From: Vandiemenella viatica
Taxonomy: Eukaryota; Arthropoda; Insecta; Orthoptera; Morabidae
Reading direction: 5' to 3'
Assembly (NCBI GenBank): GCA_031002005.1
Contig: CM061914.1
Location: 16,230,148 to 16,294,147 of the forward strand
DNA: 64,000 nucleotides
The notes beneath the pieces are model-generated. The model saw nothing but the letters and a program-made list of their open reading frames with translations, had not been told where the DNA came from and made no database searches. Position 1 is the first letter of the stretch. Each line of letters opens with the position of its first letter. Below, piece by piece: positions 10,867 to 22,561 of the stretch. The position numbers were made by a program, and so were the translations under genes.

Positions 10867-13240
10867 ATGATTTGAACTATATTTACACAAGATACTGGCA
10901 GTTATTTTTTTAGATACCTTAGAAATAAATTCTTCAACAGAGTAGAAGGAGTTGTCAATTAAAAATTCTTTCAATTTTTTCCTGAATTTATTCTTATCAT
11001 CTACTAGACATTTAGTATGTGTTGGGAGCATATTGAAGATATGTATCCCTGAATATCGGACCCCTTTTTGAACAAATGACAATGTAGAAAACACTCTCGG
11101 GATTCTAGCCGCGTCAAATAAAAGTCGACTGGCGACGTTTCGAGAGCCGGCACTGCTCCCATTGTCAAGCCCTGCTTAACTAACTAAAACTGCCTAGCGG
11201 TAGTCTCTATATAGGGCTACCGGACGGGAGAGGCGGGGAACTCGCGCGGAGGGCGGGTCTGCTTGGTGACGTCATGTTCCGGTTGTTGTTATGCCCAAAT
11301 ATGGTCCGCTCCCGTGTGTTTCGTAATTGTTTAATAACTGGCCTCCATGTTTGACTTATGTTAAGTCCTTGATCCCGATTTATCACATTGTTATTAACTC
11401 TGATTTCAATTGCCTCTTTCACGACACTATCCCAAAAATTATTAGCATGGCAGAGGCGTGTCGTCTTGTCAAAGCACGGCTCATGACAGTTTTCAAGGGC
11501 GTGCTCTACTATAGTCGATTTTTCTTTCTGCCCCAACTTGACTTGTAAGTCTTGTGAAGATCATTATTACTTCTAGTGCCTTAATTGTGTATTTTACTAT
11601 TTGTTTCAAACAAAGTATAATTTGTGACTACAAAGGACATTAATGTGTATATATACTCAGATGCTAATGTTAAAATCCCTAACTTCTTGAACAGCTCTCT
11701 ACATGAAGTTCTATTGCTAACCCCACACATAATTCTTATTACACGCTTTTGGGCTCTGAACACTTTGTCTCTATGGGTAGAATTGCCCCAGAATATTATT
11801 CCATATGACAATAAGGAGTGAAAATAAGCAAAATAAACTAGCTGCCTCATACGGAGATCACCTAAAGCTGAAATTGTACGAATTGCAAATGTGGCTGCTC
11901 CCAATCGCTTTAGTAAGTCAGAAACATGTACTTTCCAATTTAAATTATGATCAATATACAAACCTAGAAATTTCACACTATCTACCTCTTGAATGGACTG
12001 GCCTGCAAATTTTATGTCTATGTCAGGTGTTAATCTGTGTGATGTACTGAATTGCATATACTGAGTTTTATCAAAGTTTAAAGACAAGCCTTTAGCTGTA
12101 AACCATTTATTAATCAGTTGAAAGACATAATTTGAAATATATTCTGTAGATAAATCTGGAGTGTTTTTAATTCCTATGTTTGTGTCATCTGCAAATTGGA
12201 CAAATTTTGAGTTTTTAGATGAAACACAGTGTAGATCATTTATAGGGCCTATATATTAAAAACAATAGTGGCCCCAATATAGAACCCTGAGGTACTCCAC
12301 ATCTGATTAATTTCCACTCAGAAAACAGTGGACCTCTTAAGGCAGCCTTAAAATTCTCCATTGACACTTTCTGTTTTCTATTTAGAAGGTAAGAACTAAG
12401 CCATTTATTAACAATGCCATCTATACCATAATACTTAAGTTTCTGTATCAGAATTTTATGATCTACACAGTCAAATGCTTTAGAAAGGTCACAAAAAATT
12501 CCCACAGGAATTAATTTATCATTTATTCCTTCTAAAATATTGTCAGTGAATGCAAATATGGCTTGTTCCGTTGAATGACCCTTTCGAAAACCAAATTGTG
12601 ATTTAGTTAGAATATTATTATTTTTTAGATGTTCATAAATTCTATTGTACATTGCTTTCTCAAAAACTTTGGAGAAGGCTGTTAGTAATGAAATTGGTCG
12701 GTAATTCGATACGGCTGCCTTATCTCCCTTTTTATAGAGTTGTTTAACTACAGCATACTTAAGCCTTTCTGGAAAAGTACCCTCAAGTATATATATTGAA
12801 TAGATAACTTAGTATATTACTTAATTCTGTGGAGCACAATTTAATTAATCTGCTGCAAATCCCATCATAACCACTTGAGTATTGGCTCTTAAGGGATTTG
12901 ATAATTTTTCTTATTTCTTCTGGAGTAGCTAATTTTATAGCCATAGAGTTAAATTTTTCTTGGAAGCCTTTTTTGACAAAATCCATACTGTGTGTCACTG
13001 AGCTATTAGCAGTCAACTTATCAGCAACAGATAAAAAATGTTTATTAAAATTATCAGCAATTGAGAAATTAGATTCTACTGAATTTTCTTTGACAAAAAT
13101 ATCATTACTTGTTTGATTACTCTTTCTTGTTTCCTTTTTTACAATGTCCCATATTGTTTTAATTTTATTTTCAGAATCATGAATTTTATGTTTGTAGTGC
13201 ATACATTTAGATTCTTGAAAGAGGGAGTTTTAAATCATAA
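10864..13240 (-). mobile_element. Jockey-like LINE ORF2, second copy, with a nested PLE piece
   Basis: The minus strand carries successive pieces of the ORF2 family seen at 1-2752. 12783-13202 holds the linker and start of RT (SGYDGICSRLIK). 12236-12652 holds RT with FGFRKGHSTEQAIF, LSKAFDCVDH and GVPQGSILGPLLF. 11581-12087 and 10864-11094 hold the C-terminal region (VKFLGLYIDHNLNW, then FVQKGVRYSGIHIFN). Several frameshifts and losses separate them; the FADD region around 12100-12236 is damaged. The reading frame is interrupted between about 11095 and 11540 by a PLE fragment. This copy is older than the one at 1-2752. Confidence 0.85.
11095..11540 (-). mobile_element. Penelope-like element C-terminal fragment and tail
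   Basis: The ORF at 11207-11536 encodes the end of a PLE GIY-YIG endonuclease region: KEKSTIVEHALENCH, FWDSVVKEAIEIRVN, then a short tail. It aligns with the copies at 19258-20214 and 37164-37553. The 3' tail (11095-11206) has a PLE-type terminal structure: GGGAGC and GCTCTC can pair, followed by GAAACGTC near 11133-11140. The host LINE protein can be read across the insert (HKTYKS before it, TLSFVQKG after it), so this is a 5'-truncated insertion. Confidence 0.8.
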
Positions 13241-13503
13241 TTACACTTTCAATCAATGCGGGCAACTAGATGAAATTTCAAACAAACCTTTTTCCCCTGA
13301 TTATTTTGAATGGCATATTTCAGCACAAATTTGTAAAGGCTGATATTTTTTAAAATAATAATTAAAAAAAATGGATGGATTGCTTGCTCCGATGGCAATT
13401 TCCCTACACACCAAATTTTACCCCTTTCATGTGCCCACCTACTTTTGCCTTCTACAAATTTCAACTTTAAATTTTTTCACCATTTTTGGTAAATTATTCG
13501 TCA

Positions 13504-13921
13504 GGGATTACTGGAGATCACGATTCCGCAAGGTATTGGCGTAATAATACTGCAGCAGTCAAACACAAGACACCGCTAGAAATACTTTCGAAGTACACTT
13601 AACGGTGTCATGCTGGTCCAGGATATATTAGGCCTACAACCTAATTTCTGGGTGTATTACAACGGAATTATTGCTTTCCATGGTTTTTCCAAATCACTCC
13701 AGGCAAATGCCGGGATGCTTCCTTCAAAAGACCAGGGCCTAATTCCTTCCCGTTCCTTGTCCCCAGTCTAATCTGCTCCCAATGTCCTCGACATCTACAA
13801 GGCATAAAACCATAAATAAAAAAAGGAATTATTGCTTGAAAATAATAAGCCTTGCAGTTGACTCCAGCAATATTATGACGTCATTGATAATTGTAACAGA
13901 ATTGTGATCTCCAGTAGACCC
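13504..13921. mobile_element. MITE with ~23-bp terminal inverted repeats, copy 1
   Basis: The ends read GGGATTACTGGAGATCACG and, on the other strand, GGGTCTACTGGAGATCAC, giving imperfect ~23-bp inverted repeats. The internal sequence matches the copy at 54225-54488 (CTAGAAATACTTTC, CCTAATTTCTG, TATTATGACGTC). There is no ORF, so it is non-autonomous. A SINE with a 13-bp TSD is inserted inside; without it the element is about 257 bp. No clear TSD was seen for the MITE, so its superfamily is unknown. Confidence 0.65.
13677..13824 (+). mobile_element. 5'-truncated tRNA-derived SINE inside the MITE
   Basis: The segment reads CCATGGTTTTTCC, AATCACTCCAGGCAAATGCC and TCGACATCTACAAGGC and ends in an A-rich tail. 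It is flanked by exact 13-bp repeats GGAATTATTGCTT at 13664-13676 and 13825-13837. The tRNA-like head is missing. The TSD and A-tail show LINE-mediated retroposition. Confidence 0.85.
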
Positions 13922-14545
13922 TTCTCATCATAACTTATTCCAATCCCTGACCCCTTACCTACAAGGGGGAGGACGGGGGATCATTGCACACCCTTGTGCA
14001 TGAAATCAAGTGCCAGCTCTTGTCATGGTCATCTCTTCCCATTCATGCATTACTTTTAATTATTGCACCAATATCTTTCCAAGCTTCATCACCAATATAT
14101 ACTTTGTACACTCCCAGCACTCTCTTCACCCTCCTCCTGTCTTCCAAAGAATTCCATTCCAGTTCTTTTATCATATCGGTTACTAATTGTGCTATGCGGT
14201 GATTTCTAGAGACAAATCTAGCAGCCCTTCTTTGCACACCCTCCAACTGCTGTACTTGATATACAAATGTAAGTGCAATACTACACTACCATACTCAAGC
14301 AATGGTCGGACCAAAGGTTTGTAACTGAATTCATTTGCTTCTCTCGTACGTCCCCTCATCACTCCAACAAGGATTTTTAAACCTCTTTCTACTACCTGTC
14401 CAATGTGTGCAGGCACCCCTTTTGAGCTTGTTATCAAATGTTACGCCAAGATATTCGTATCACTGGAGAGGGATTTGATTTCCTGAAGAGAAAATTGTGA
14501 TAGATTTTCTTGGTGCAGAACAGATAATTGTTGTAGTTGCATTCT

Positions 14546-15119
14546 AGTTTAATACTTAAAAATGAATTAATAGTAAGAACATAAAACCAATGTGAGTAGT
14601 GAATATAATTCACTGTGGCTTAAATGAGTGGAAGTTTTGACTGTGGTAAGGACTGTAGTATATACCTTAGAAATATGAGACGTAGGAACAAAAGGAAAAG
14701 ATGAGGCCCTTTCAATGTCATTTTTATTCTAAGAATGAAGTGAATAGATTGGGAGAGGAAAGGGGGGTGGGGTGAGAGCTGATAAAGGTTATCATCTGGA
14801 GGCCTGTCTGATATTCTGGGTGATCTCTCTACAACATCCCTGGGGATGATCAGTAGGTCATTTGCAAAAATTAAGCCTTTCTCCTTCATTTTATTCCCAG
14901 CAGTCCCAATGTTTATCTCTATGTTATCTTATAATTTAATTGTGATGGTGTGCATGTTCCAGTAACAATTTCTCTTCACGCCCATTTTTCCCCTTTTGTG
15001 TACCTGCCTACTTTTGCCCTCTACGAATTTCAACTTTAAATTCTTTCAGTGTTTGTGGAAAATTAAGTCATCATTTTTATTGGTAATTTATTCCAATACC
15101 TAACCCTGTCATCTAAGAA
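14546..15119 (-). mobile_element. Degenerate LINE segments (minus strand)
   Basis: Around 14620-14889 the minus strand encodes KEKGLIFANDLLIIPRD, resembling an RT catalytic block with FAND in place of FADD. At 14930-15119 the minus strand carries the LINE C terminus (FLDDRVRYWNKLP) and the shared 3' UTR. Frames are broken and boundaries uncertain. Confidence 0.5.
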
Positions 15120-15793
15120 GACTTGAAATGTAAATATCTTGGCATTACATTTGATAACAAGCTTAACTGGGCAGGACACATTGGACAGGTGGTAGGAAAA
15201 GGTTTCAAAATTCTGCACTTGTTGGAGAGAGTAATGAGGGGATGCACGAGAGAAGTAAAGGAATTGGGTTACAAAACTTTGGTCAGACCATTGCTCGAAT
15301 ATGGTAGTGTAGTATGGGACCCACATTTTGAGTATCAAATACAGGAGTTGGAGAAGGTGCAAAGAAACGCTGCTAGATTTGTTTCTGGAAATTATCGCAG
15401 AATGCAGTCAGTTACAGATATGATAAAGGAGATGGAATGGGATTCATTGAAGACAGGAGGAGGATGAGGAGGGTAATGGGAGTGTACAGGGCATATACTG
15501 GCAATGAGGCGTGAAAAGTAGTTCATGGAAGGGAAAAGATGACCATGACCATAAGCTGGCACTCGATTTCAGGCACAAGGGTGTGGGAAGATTTTCTTTT
15601 TTAGGTAAGGGTTTCAGGGATTGGAATGAGTTACCAAGGGGAATGATGAATAACCTACCAAAAATGTTAAAAGAATTTAAAGTTAAAATTTGTAGAGGGC
15701 AAATGTAGGTGAGTGTAGGATAGGGGGAAGTTGGGTGTGTAGGGAAATTGCCACCGGAGTGTGTGCTCCATTGCAATTAAATTAAATTAAAAA
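15120..15793 (+). mobile_element. CR1-like LINE 3' end with intact tail
   Basis: The ORF at 15123-15467 encodes KYLGITFDNKLNWAGHIGQ, TLVRPLLEYGSVVWDPHF and QRNAARFVSGNYR, and 15511-15708 continues with GFRDWNELPRGMM after a frameshift. The 3' UTR ends in repeated ATTAA units (about 15776-15793), a simple-repeat tail typical of CR1/L2-type LINEs. It starts exactly where an oppositely oriented copy of the same region ends (15119/15120), giving a head-to-head junction. Confidence 0.75.
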
Positions 15794-16490
15794 AGAAAGA
15801 ACAGATTGTGTCATAGCATACATTTCACTAAACATTTGATAAACTTGTAAAAACTGTGAAAATTGATAAATCTTTTGTAATGCTTTATTAGTTATGAATG
15901 AGTTAACCACATCAACTGTTTTAACTTTGCGATAAGTTAGCTATTATTTGAACTTTGAGTGCCAATGGTGTAGTATAAAGTTTATACACATCTTGTTGGA
16001 TGTTTCTACTATCCATGGTCTGATATATTAAAGAAACTTAAATTACTGTATAGTTTTATGCATAAAATGAAAATCCAGAAAATGGGTTGCAGGGAAACTC
16101 GATAATTTTTTATACATATTTCAGTAAAAAAAATCTGAACGGTACTAACATGTGCTATAGGTTTTTAATAGTGCTTGTTTTGTAGGTTGTTAGTCAAATT
16201 TCAGTTTGAGGATCTGAAGATACTTCATTAGAATTCTGGGTACTTATGTATTAACACCACCGCAACTACAGATTTGGTGGTTTTTATCCACTTGTGCTTC
16301 AGCACTCACAATAATATTCAGTACCATGTTACCGGCTTTTTATCACTTTCAAAATTCAAAACACTTTATTTAAAAACAAAGTAGTCAATTGGATTTCAAA
16401 CGAATATGGGCTGATATAGAGTTTAACATAGATTCAAAACAATCTCTATTTTCTTTCACCTGATGCTGTCGCCATATGAACTCTGATAAA
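15794..16490. other. No gene recognised
   Basis: AT-rich intron sequence of mRpL44 with no supported ORF or repeat. Confidence 0.5.
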
Positions 16491-16495
16491 TAAGA

Positions 16496-16774
16496 TTACA
16501 AATAATGTCTCACTGTCTGCCTATGTCTCCTGTTCCTCCATTTAGAACTGCACCTCCTTCTCCAATCTATAACAGATTTATCCGATAAATCAAGTTGCTT
16601 TTCACAAAATGTAATTGACGTCAACTCCTCGTACCAGTAGTATATGAATCTCAAAGCTGAACAAAATGGAATTCTGCTTCCCTCAAACCAGTTGTCTTTT
16701 CTAAGTGCCACTTGCTGATCATACTGTCTTAAATTACATTTCCAAAAATTACATTTACCAAAATAAAGTTTCAT
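16496..16774 (-). pseudogene. Merlin/IS1595-like (ISXO2-type) transposase, N-terminal fragment
   Basis: The 92-codon frame contains RKDNWFEGSRIPF, LRFIYYWYEELTS and LSDKSVIDW. This resembles the N-terminal half of ISXO2/IS1595-like transposases of arthropod Merlin elements (RKGSWFEGSKLPL...YYW...TVVDW). After VIDW the sequence departs from the family, and the DDE catalytic domain is absent. It is a dead fragment in mRpL44 intron 1. Confidence 0.6.
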
Positions 16775-17529
16775 GTCTTGGGAATTGGTACATTTTAGTT
16801 TTATTGGTAAAATATTTCACTCCTGAAAAAATAAAATTGCATCTTGTCCCAAATACGCATTTTCGTAGCACTAAAATCGGCAAGCAACAAGGCTATAAGG
16901 AATCCAAAAGATAACTGCATGCGCGTGCGAACAATAACAATGCTCTTTATTGTCGCATTAGCGCAACTTCTGCTGCGGTGGCGTTAATACGTAAGTACCG
17001 AATTTTCGTCACGCTAGAATTTTTGCAAAGACTGCTTGTGGATCCCTTTTACTGTTTGTATAATCAGATTAAATTTAATTGCAGCAGAGGTGGAGTCGAT
17101 AACGACTAAATATATTACGTCTACATTATTAGTAAATCATCCAGGAAATAATATTCTTTTTAATACGGTTTTTTTTTTTTTTTTTTGTTGTAATTTGTTA
17201 GTTATGCAACTTTCCTTTAAACTTCTTAATGGTCTTTTCTTTTGAAACTTTAATATTGTCTCCTTTGTACTAAGTTATGTAGTTTCAAAGTGGCACTGGA
17301 ATGATATAAATTCTAGAGCATAGTAATCCTACGAAAACAATTCTTGTAAGAAGTCTCTTGCTTGTGCAGTAACAAAAAGTTATGAGATCTTGTTCTGAGC
17401 CAAATCAAGATTTTACTCTGTTCATTCATAACACTTTGTGAAGCAGAATGGTGTTATGGATTGCTTTTTTAAAATTTAAAATAATCAGATGACTTGGCAA
17501 TTAAACCTCATGGCTTAATTAATACAGTA
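16775..17529. other. No gene recognised
   Basis: Intron sequence with a T-run near 17168-17185. Nothing else could be assigned. Confidence 0.5.
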
Positions 17530-19257
17530 ATTAAGTAGTCCACAAGGTATTTCAGTTTAGACTTTGTTTATTTCCAGAAAAATACGTCAACGATATTGTT
17601 TACATGCAAAGATACAATCCAGAGATACTACTGACGCAGTCCTTGGCAGTTGCAAAGTGAATCTGTATAAAACTAACTAACTGTCCTTATGCTGATTTCT
17701 TTATATAGGCTCTATCGAAATTTCCCGAACACTTCGAAAGCTTCCGCGAGATATTTCTCAAACATTAACAATTACTCAAACAATTAAACATATTAAAAAC
17801 AATCAGAAATAGTACTTAATCATATAACATCATTACAAAATGGTCAGAAATGGAAATTATAGATATTTAAACACAAAATTATTTACAGAAATCATTTTAA
17901 ACTGTAAAAAATTGTCCTGTAGACATCGTAACTTGCATTAATACTTGGAATTACCAACATTTAAGCAATTCTCTTGCACAATTCGGTTCTTAAACATATT
18001 AAATGGCCTTTAAATAATTTATTTTCATAAAATAAAGTCTGTATACACTGATTTACAAGAAATTGCAAAACAAACATACCAGATGATATTCAAGCAAACT
18101 TTAGCTCACTACAAATACTTCATTAAATACAATTCTATTTAAAGTTCAGGTATGAGGGCTGTTACAACCCCTCCCAAGGATTCACTTAATTTTACACAGT
18201 TAAAATTGATTGACTCCGTCATGAATCTAAGCAGGTTGTATGTACACATAATGCCAACACAAACAGATTACAATCAATCAGCCATGATGACTTTTACAAT
18301 TATACAATGTACATATACAAGCTTTCCTTACATACAACATCTATACATCATGACACTGATTTTGGTTACAATAATTGTCTTTTTTCAGATCCAATCATTT
18401 TTTTTCCAGTTACTATTTTACACAAAAAAACATTCAATTCCCTCACCTTAAGTTGCAAATTAAGTATTCACTACAAATTACACACTTGATGTCTGTTTGT
18501 TAATGACAACAGTCTGTTTACATTTTACAGCTGATCATTTGTCTACAAGTACCAACATCATGAAAACACCACAAATCTCTAGACAAAACTGTTACAAATT
18601 GTTTTATACATAGGAATTCTTACATCTTAAACATCCTGTACCATTTTATCTACCTTTGAACTTTAGTACTTACACAAACTATCTATATGCATCCATTGAC
18701 AAACTTATTTACAAAATTAGATATTTACACATAGTGACACCTTTTATAAGTGACTAATTATTCATAAATAAGCAAAGAAAGGGAAATTAACCCACCACAT
18801 ACCAAAGTGGACGGATGCGATGAGAGAACACTAATGCTGACAAACAACTACACAATATTTCGGCATATGCCTTGCTCACAAATAGAAAAAACGGGCCATT
18901 AGGCTTGGAACGTGTGTGCACACCGAGTCATTATGTAACGTTCGGTGTGCACACGTTCCGAGCCTAATGGCCCGTTTTTTCTATTTGTGAGCAAGGCATA
19001 TGCCGAAATATTGTGTAGTTGTTTGTCAGCATTAGTGTTCTCTCATCGCATCCGTCCACTTTGGTATGTGGTGGGTTAATTTCCCTTTCTTTTCTTATTT
19101 ATATCGCCTAGAAGCCGCTTCCATTTTCCTTAGTTGCATCATGATTATTCATAAAAAGGTTTTAGGGCTTCAGCATTATACACACCCTTACATTTACCAC
19201 TCTCAGGGTTGAAATGTTTAGGCTCTTTTGACCTTAAACCTTTGACATTAAACATTT
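17530..19257 (-). mobile_element. LTR retrotransposon 3' fragment (probable)
   Basis: On the minus strand a purine run (TTGGGAGGGG) is followed at once by TGTAACAGCCC near 18165, the polypurine tract to 3' LTR start junction. The presumed LTR runs toward 17530 and has an AATAAA near 17565-17575. The internal side continues to about 19257 once the palindrome at 18769-19143 is removed. The minus strand near 19160-19240 reads like a C-terminal coding remnant (GVYNAEALKPF). The far LTR end and TSD are not resolved. Confidence 0.4.
18769..19143. repeat. ~375-bp near-perfect palindrome of PLE terminal sequence with 12-bp TSD
   Basis: Arms 18764-18926 and 18942-19102 are near-perfect inverted repeats around a 15-base loop (differences are small, such as a 2-base indel near the centre). 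Each arm contains GCCGAAATATTGTG, the 3' motif shared by PLE tails elsewhere in the window. The block is flanked by ATTATTCATAAA at 18757-18768 and 19144-19155, so it inserted as one unit. Inverted terminal repeats are known for Penelope insertions; here no coding part lies between them. Confidence 0.85.
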
Positions 19258-20400
19258 CTGGACCACCTCAACGGGATTCATCCCAACATCCAGTTCACTA
19301 TGGAACTAGAGGAGAATGGAAGCCTGCCTTTTCTCGACATTCTTGTCAGACGGAGACCGGACGGAACCCTCTCGCACGGTGTATACCGAAAACCGACGCA
19401 CACCGACCGCTACCTACACGCCAGCAGTTTCCACCATCCGGCACAGCGGAATACCGTGCTCCATACGTTGGTACACAGAGCGAGGGAAATCTCCGATGCC
19501 GACAGTTTGCCGGCGGAACTTGAACATCTCCGCCTGACCTTCAAGAAAAACGGTTATTCTGACCGTTTGATAGAACGGGCCCTTCGGGGTAGGCCGAAAA
19601 AACGTCCAGTGGAGCCAGAAAGCAAGCCCAAGGCGTTGGCCTTCATCCCCTATTCGGGCAGCACCTCCGGCAAGATAGGCAGGATACTGGCCAGACACGG
19701 AATAAAGTCCATATTCCGTCCTCCTGCCAAAATTCGTGATTGGCTCCGACCTGTGAAGGATGATATGGGGTTGAAAACGCCGGGGATCTACAAAATACCT
19801 TGCCAGTGTGGCAAGTCGTACATTGGTCAGACTATCCACACCATTGAGGCTCGCATGGCCGAACACGAGCGCAACATCCGGCTCTTCCAGATAGAAAAAT
19901 CTGCGGTCGCACAACATGCAGTAGAAAAAGGCCACAAAATAGATTTTGGCCAAGTAAAAGTGTTAGCGAAGTGTACTTCCTACTGGGACTCGGTCATTAG
20001 GGAAGCCATTGAAATACGGCTGAACAATGACCTATTTAATAGAGACTCGTGGATATGGCTTAGCGATGCCTGGAAGCCAGCCTGGTCTTTGCTAAGACAA
20101 CATCCTTTCAACAGAAAGTCGGGAGAGGCCACCCAGCGTTGCGGGCGTAATATGGAGCCGGTGGCGGCGTGGACCTCGGAGCGCGGCGGCGGGGAGGAAG
20201 AGGAGGGGAGCTAGCCTATATAAGGCCACTGCGGGGCCAGGCTTGCCACTGCAGCTCTGGTCGCCGCAGCGCTAACATCAGACCCGAAGATGGCGACGGA
20301 GTTGGTCGCCGAAAGCTTGTCATTCACAAACGCTATCCGGCAGCAAACCTGTGAAGGGTTCATTGCATCGACACGCCGGGAAAGTCTTCGTTCGCACATT
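19258..20400 (+). mobile_element. Penelope-like element 3' half with GIY-YIG endonuclease
   Basis: The frame is open from about 19258 to the stop at 20212-20214. It includes the end of the RT thumb region (FLDILVRRRPDGTLSHGVYRK, then HTDRYLHASSFHHP) and a GIY-YIG endonuclease: GIYKIPCQCGKSYIGQT, with the zinc-binding-like CxC between the GIY and YIG parts, then EARMAEHERN, AVAQHAVEKGH and YWDSVIREAIEIRLN. The catalytic RT core is missing (5' truncation). The remaining ~319 codons are uninterrupted and noticeably more GC-rich than the flanks, so this insertion is relatively recent. A hammerhead-like tail follows at 20284. Confidence 0.88.
20284..20320 (+). other. PLE tail with hammerhead-like fold
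   Basis: The order is CCGAAGA (core CUGANGA with one change), stem GGCGAC at 20292-20297 pairing with GTCGCC at 20305-20310, then GAAA at 20311-20314 and GCTTGTC. The same layout with an intact CTGAAGA occurs at 37667. It sits about 70 bp after the PLE stop codon. Confidence 0.5.
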
Positions 20401-21534
20401 CACATTCTCTGTGCATGAGATGCAAGATTCATTTGAAAAAAAATTGTATTTTTAATATTTTTGGTTTGCATCAATATGATGTAAATTGAACTTACACACG
20501 CTAATTACAAAAAAGAAATTCTAATGCAGAATTTTTATATAAATAATTAATTTAGAAATATTATCACTGAGAAAAAATCATGTTTATTTAACATTACATA
20601 AAAAATGAACTCAGCCAGCAAAGAAAATTAACGGAATCAAACAGACAATAAACACAATGTTCCCGGCTAGGGAGAGCAAGAAACTCCTTCAGTTTGGGTA
20701 TTTACTGGGTGAAAATTTTTTATATGAAATTGACACTTATTGTAACTTATGGTTCCTCACAATAGCCCATGGGCGCCTCCTGCCATATCCCTTATAACCC
20801 TTCCAAACCATAACCCTTTTCGATAGGTGCAATGCACCCTCCACCACACACTTTTAGTGAATCGCGGAGTAATAATAATAATAAACTGCAGGAGGCTGTC
20901 GGTGACCTTGATGTTTCCTTCACTATGAAGAAACACTTTTAACTCCATATGGCAACTGAGGTGGGTTCACTTGTGGAAGCACATAAAAAACAGCACGACA
21001 AATATTGTTGTGACAAAAACGTGACCTCCACATTTCTTTGAAATCCGCGTACACACACACGTGTGGACTTTACGGGGTCTAGCCCCCAAGTGCCCGCGAC
21101 AGCTTGACCACTCCGGGAGTGGCATCTCTACCTGCTTCAAACAAAGCACCCTAGCCGACAACAGGATGCCAGCAGGAATTTGCCAACCTTCCCTGTCTTC
21201 CAAAACGGCTGGATGAAATGTCTCACAAATGGAGAGGTGACGGAAAATCAATGACAGCAGAGGCTGGACATTACATAGCCCCAAACCACTGGTTGAAGTC
21301 TTTCTTGATGAATAAAACTGAAAGTCCGTGGTTTGATGTCCCATAATTTACACTTCAGTTCTCATTTCCTTCATAACTTTGACGCCACCACACAACTGTT
21401 ACTGCCCAACTGACACTCGAAAACCAGTGTGAATATGCCCGTATTTTGAAATGAACGGTGATGGGCCTGAAGCATTGTTTCACTTCTACTTAATTACATA
21501 AAAAAGAAAAAATCATGGTATTGGCTGCTTACCG
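20401..21534. other. No gene recognised
   Basis: Intron sequence. A 125-codon minus-strand frame at 20967-21344 resembles no family I know and is probably chance or old repeat. Confidence 0.45.
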
Positions 21535-22561
21535 CAGTGGAAGAATGATAAAGATGGGGCTTTTGGGCAGAAATCAAATTCATACTCAAATTTCAGAGAT
21601 TAAATAGTCATTATTGGTGGGAATATAATATTACCAAGTGTAAACTTGGTAGGAAATAAAATTAATAACACAAAGGAACAGAAATTTTCAAATACATTAA
21701 TAAGGGAAGAAGGGTTACACAAATCGTAGAGCAGAACAATAAGGGACAAAACATGTTAGATATCTTCGTAATATAGCCAGATGATATCCTTGTGTGGTGT
21801 CAAGTAACTGAAGGAATAAGCACCCACACAGCAGTTCTGGTCGGTATTAAAGGATTCAGTAAACCAGTAGCCAAAATTGAGAGCGAAAACAAATACAATT
21901 ATAAAACTTGAAGAGATATTTCAGGGAAAGTCAGCAAATGGAAGAATGGCACAAGTACAGTAGAGTCGGTGTGGGAAGAGTTCAAGGAGATAATAAGAAA
22001 AGGTGAAGAAATATTTATTCCAAAACACTAAGAGTAGTAGAGAACCTACATACTATAATAGGGAGTTGGGGAAGTTAAGAAGAGGTAAGAAGAGAATATA
22101 ACATATTTAAGAGACAGCAAGTTGATAGGGAATATTTGAAACAGCTAAACAAGGTATTAATAATAGCAAAGAAAGTGGCTAAAGATGAGTTTATGAAGAG
22201 TGTTATTGGTGGAGGGGGACCACTGACTGATGCATCTAGAAATTTCTATGGCTATGTTGGAAAACTGAGGGGAAAGGAGGGTGTTGAGATAGTTATAGAC
22301 ACAGATGGAGAAGAAATTACTGAGGATTTTAAGTATCTGATTTAATGAGACCATTGGGGACAATGAATCAGTAATGGTAAGGAGTAAATCAGAGAATGAG
22401 CTTGCTTAACAACACAATTACAAATGAGAAGACCAAAAAAATTAGATATTATTCCTGAGGATATCGTGAAGGAACTAAGAAAGCTGGTAAAAAATAGAGA
22501 GGCTGGTGTAGATAATATTACTACAGATGTCTTAAAGAAGGCAGGATGTGACATTCTACCT

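Larger units (their letters stand above)
13370..14545 (-). mobile_element. CR1-like LINE 3' end, interrupted by a MITE
   Basis: Minus-strand pieces (14192-14437, 14043-14246, then the tail at 13370-13500) encode HIGQVVERGLKIL, LVRPLLEYGSVV, QRRAARFVS and TDMIKELEW, the C-terminal region of a CR1/L2-like reverse transcriptase. Its 3' UTR includes CCCTACACACC on the plus strand, also found in the copies ending at 15793 and 29975. A MITE at 13504-13921 splits the last codons. Frameshifts are present. Confidence 0.7.

Noticed and set aside
19414..19953. 179-codon minus-strand ORF
   Set aside because: Antisense to the PLE GIY-YIG gene with the same boundaries. No family features.
20967..21344. 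125-codon minus-strand ORF as a host gene
   Set aside because: No recognisable motifs, splice context or similarity. Not enough to support a gene.
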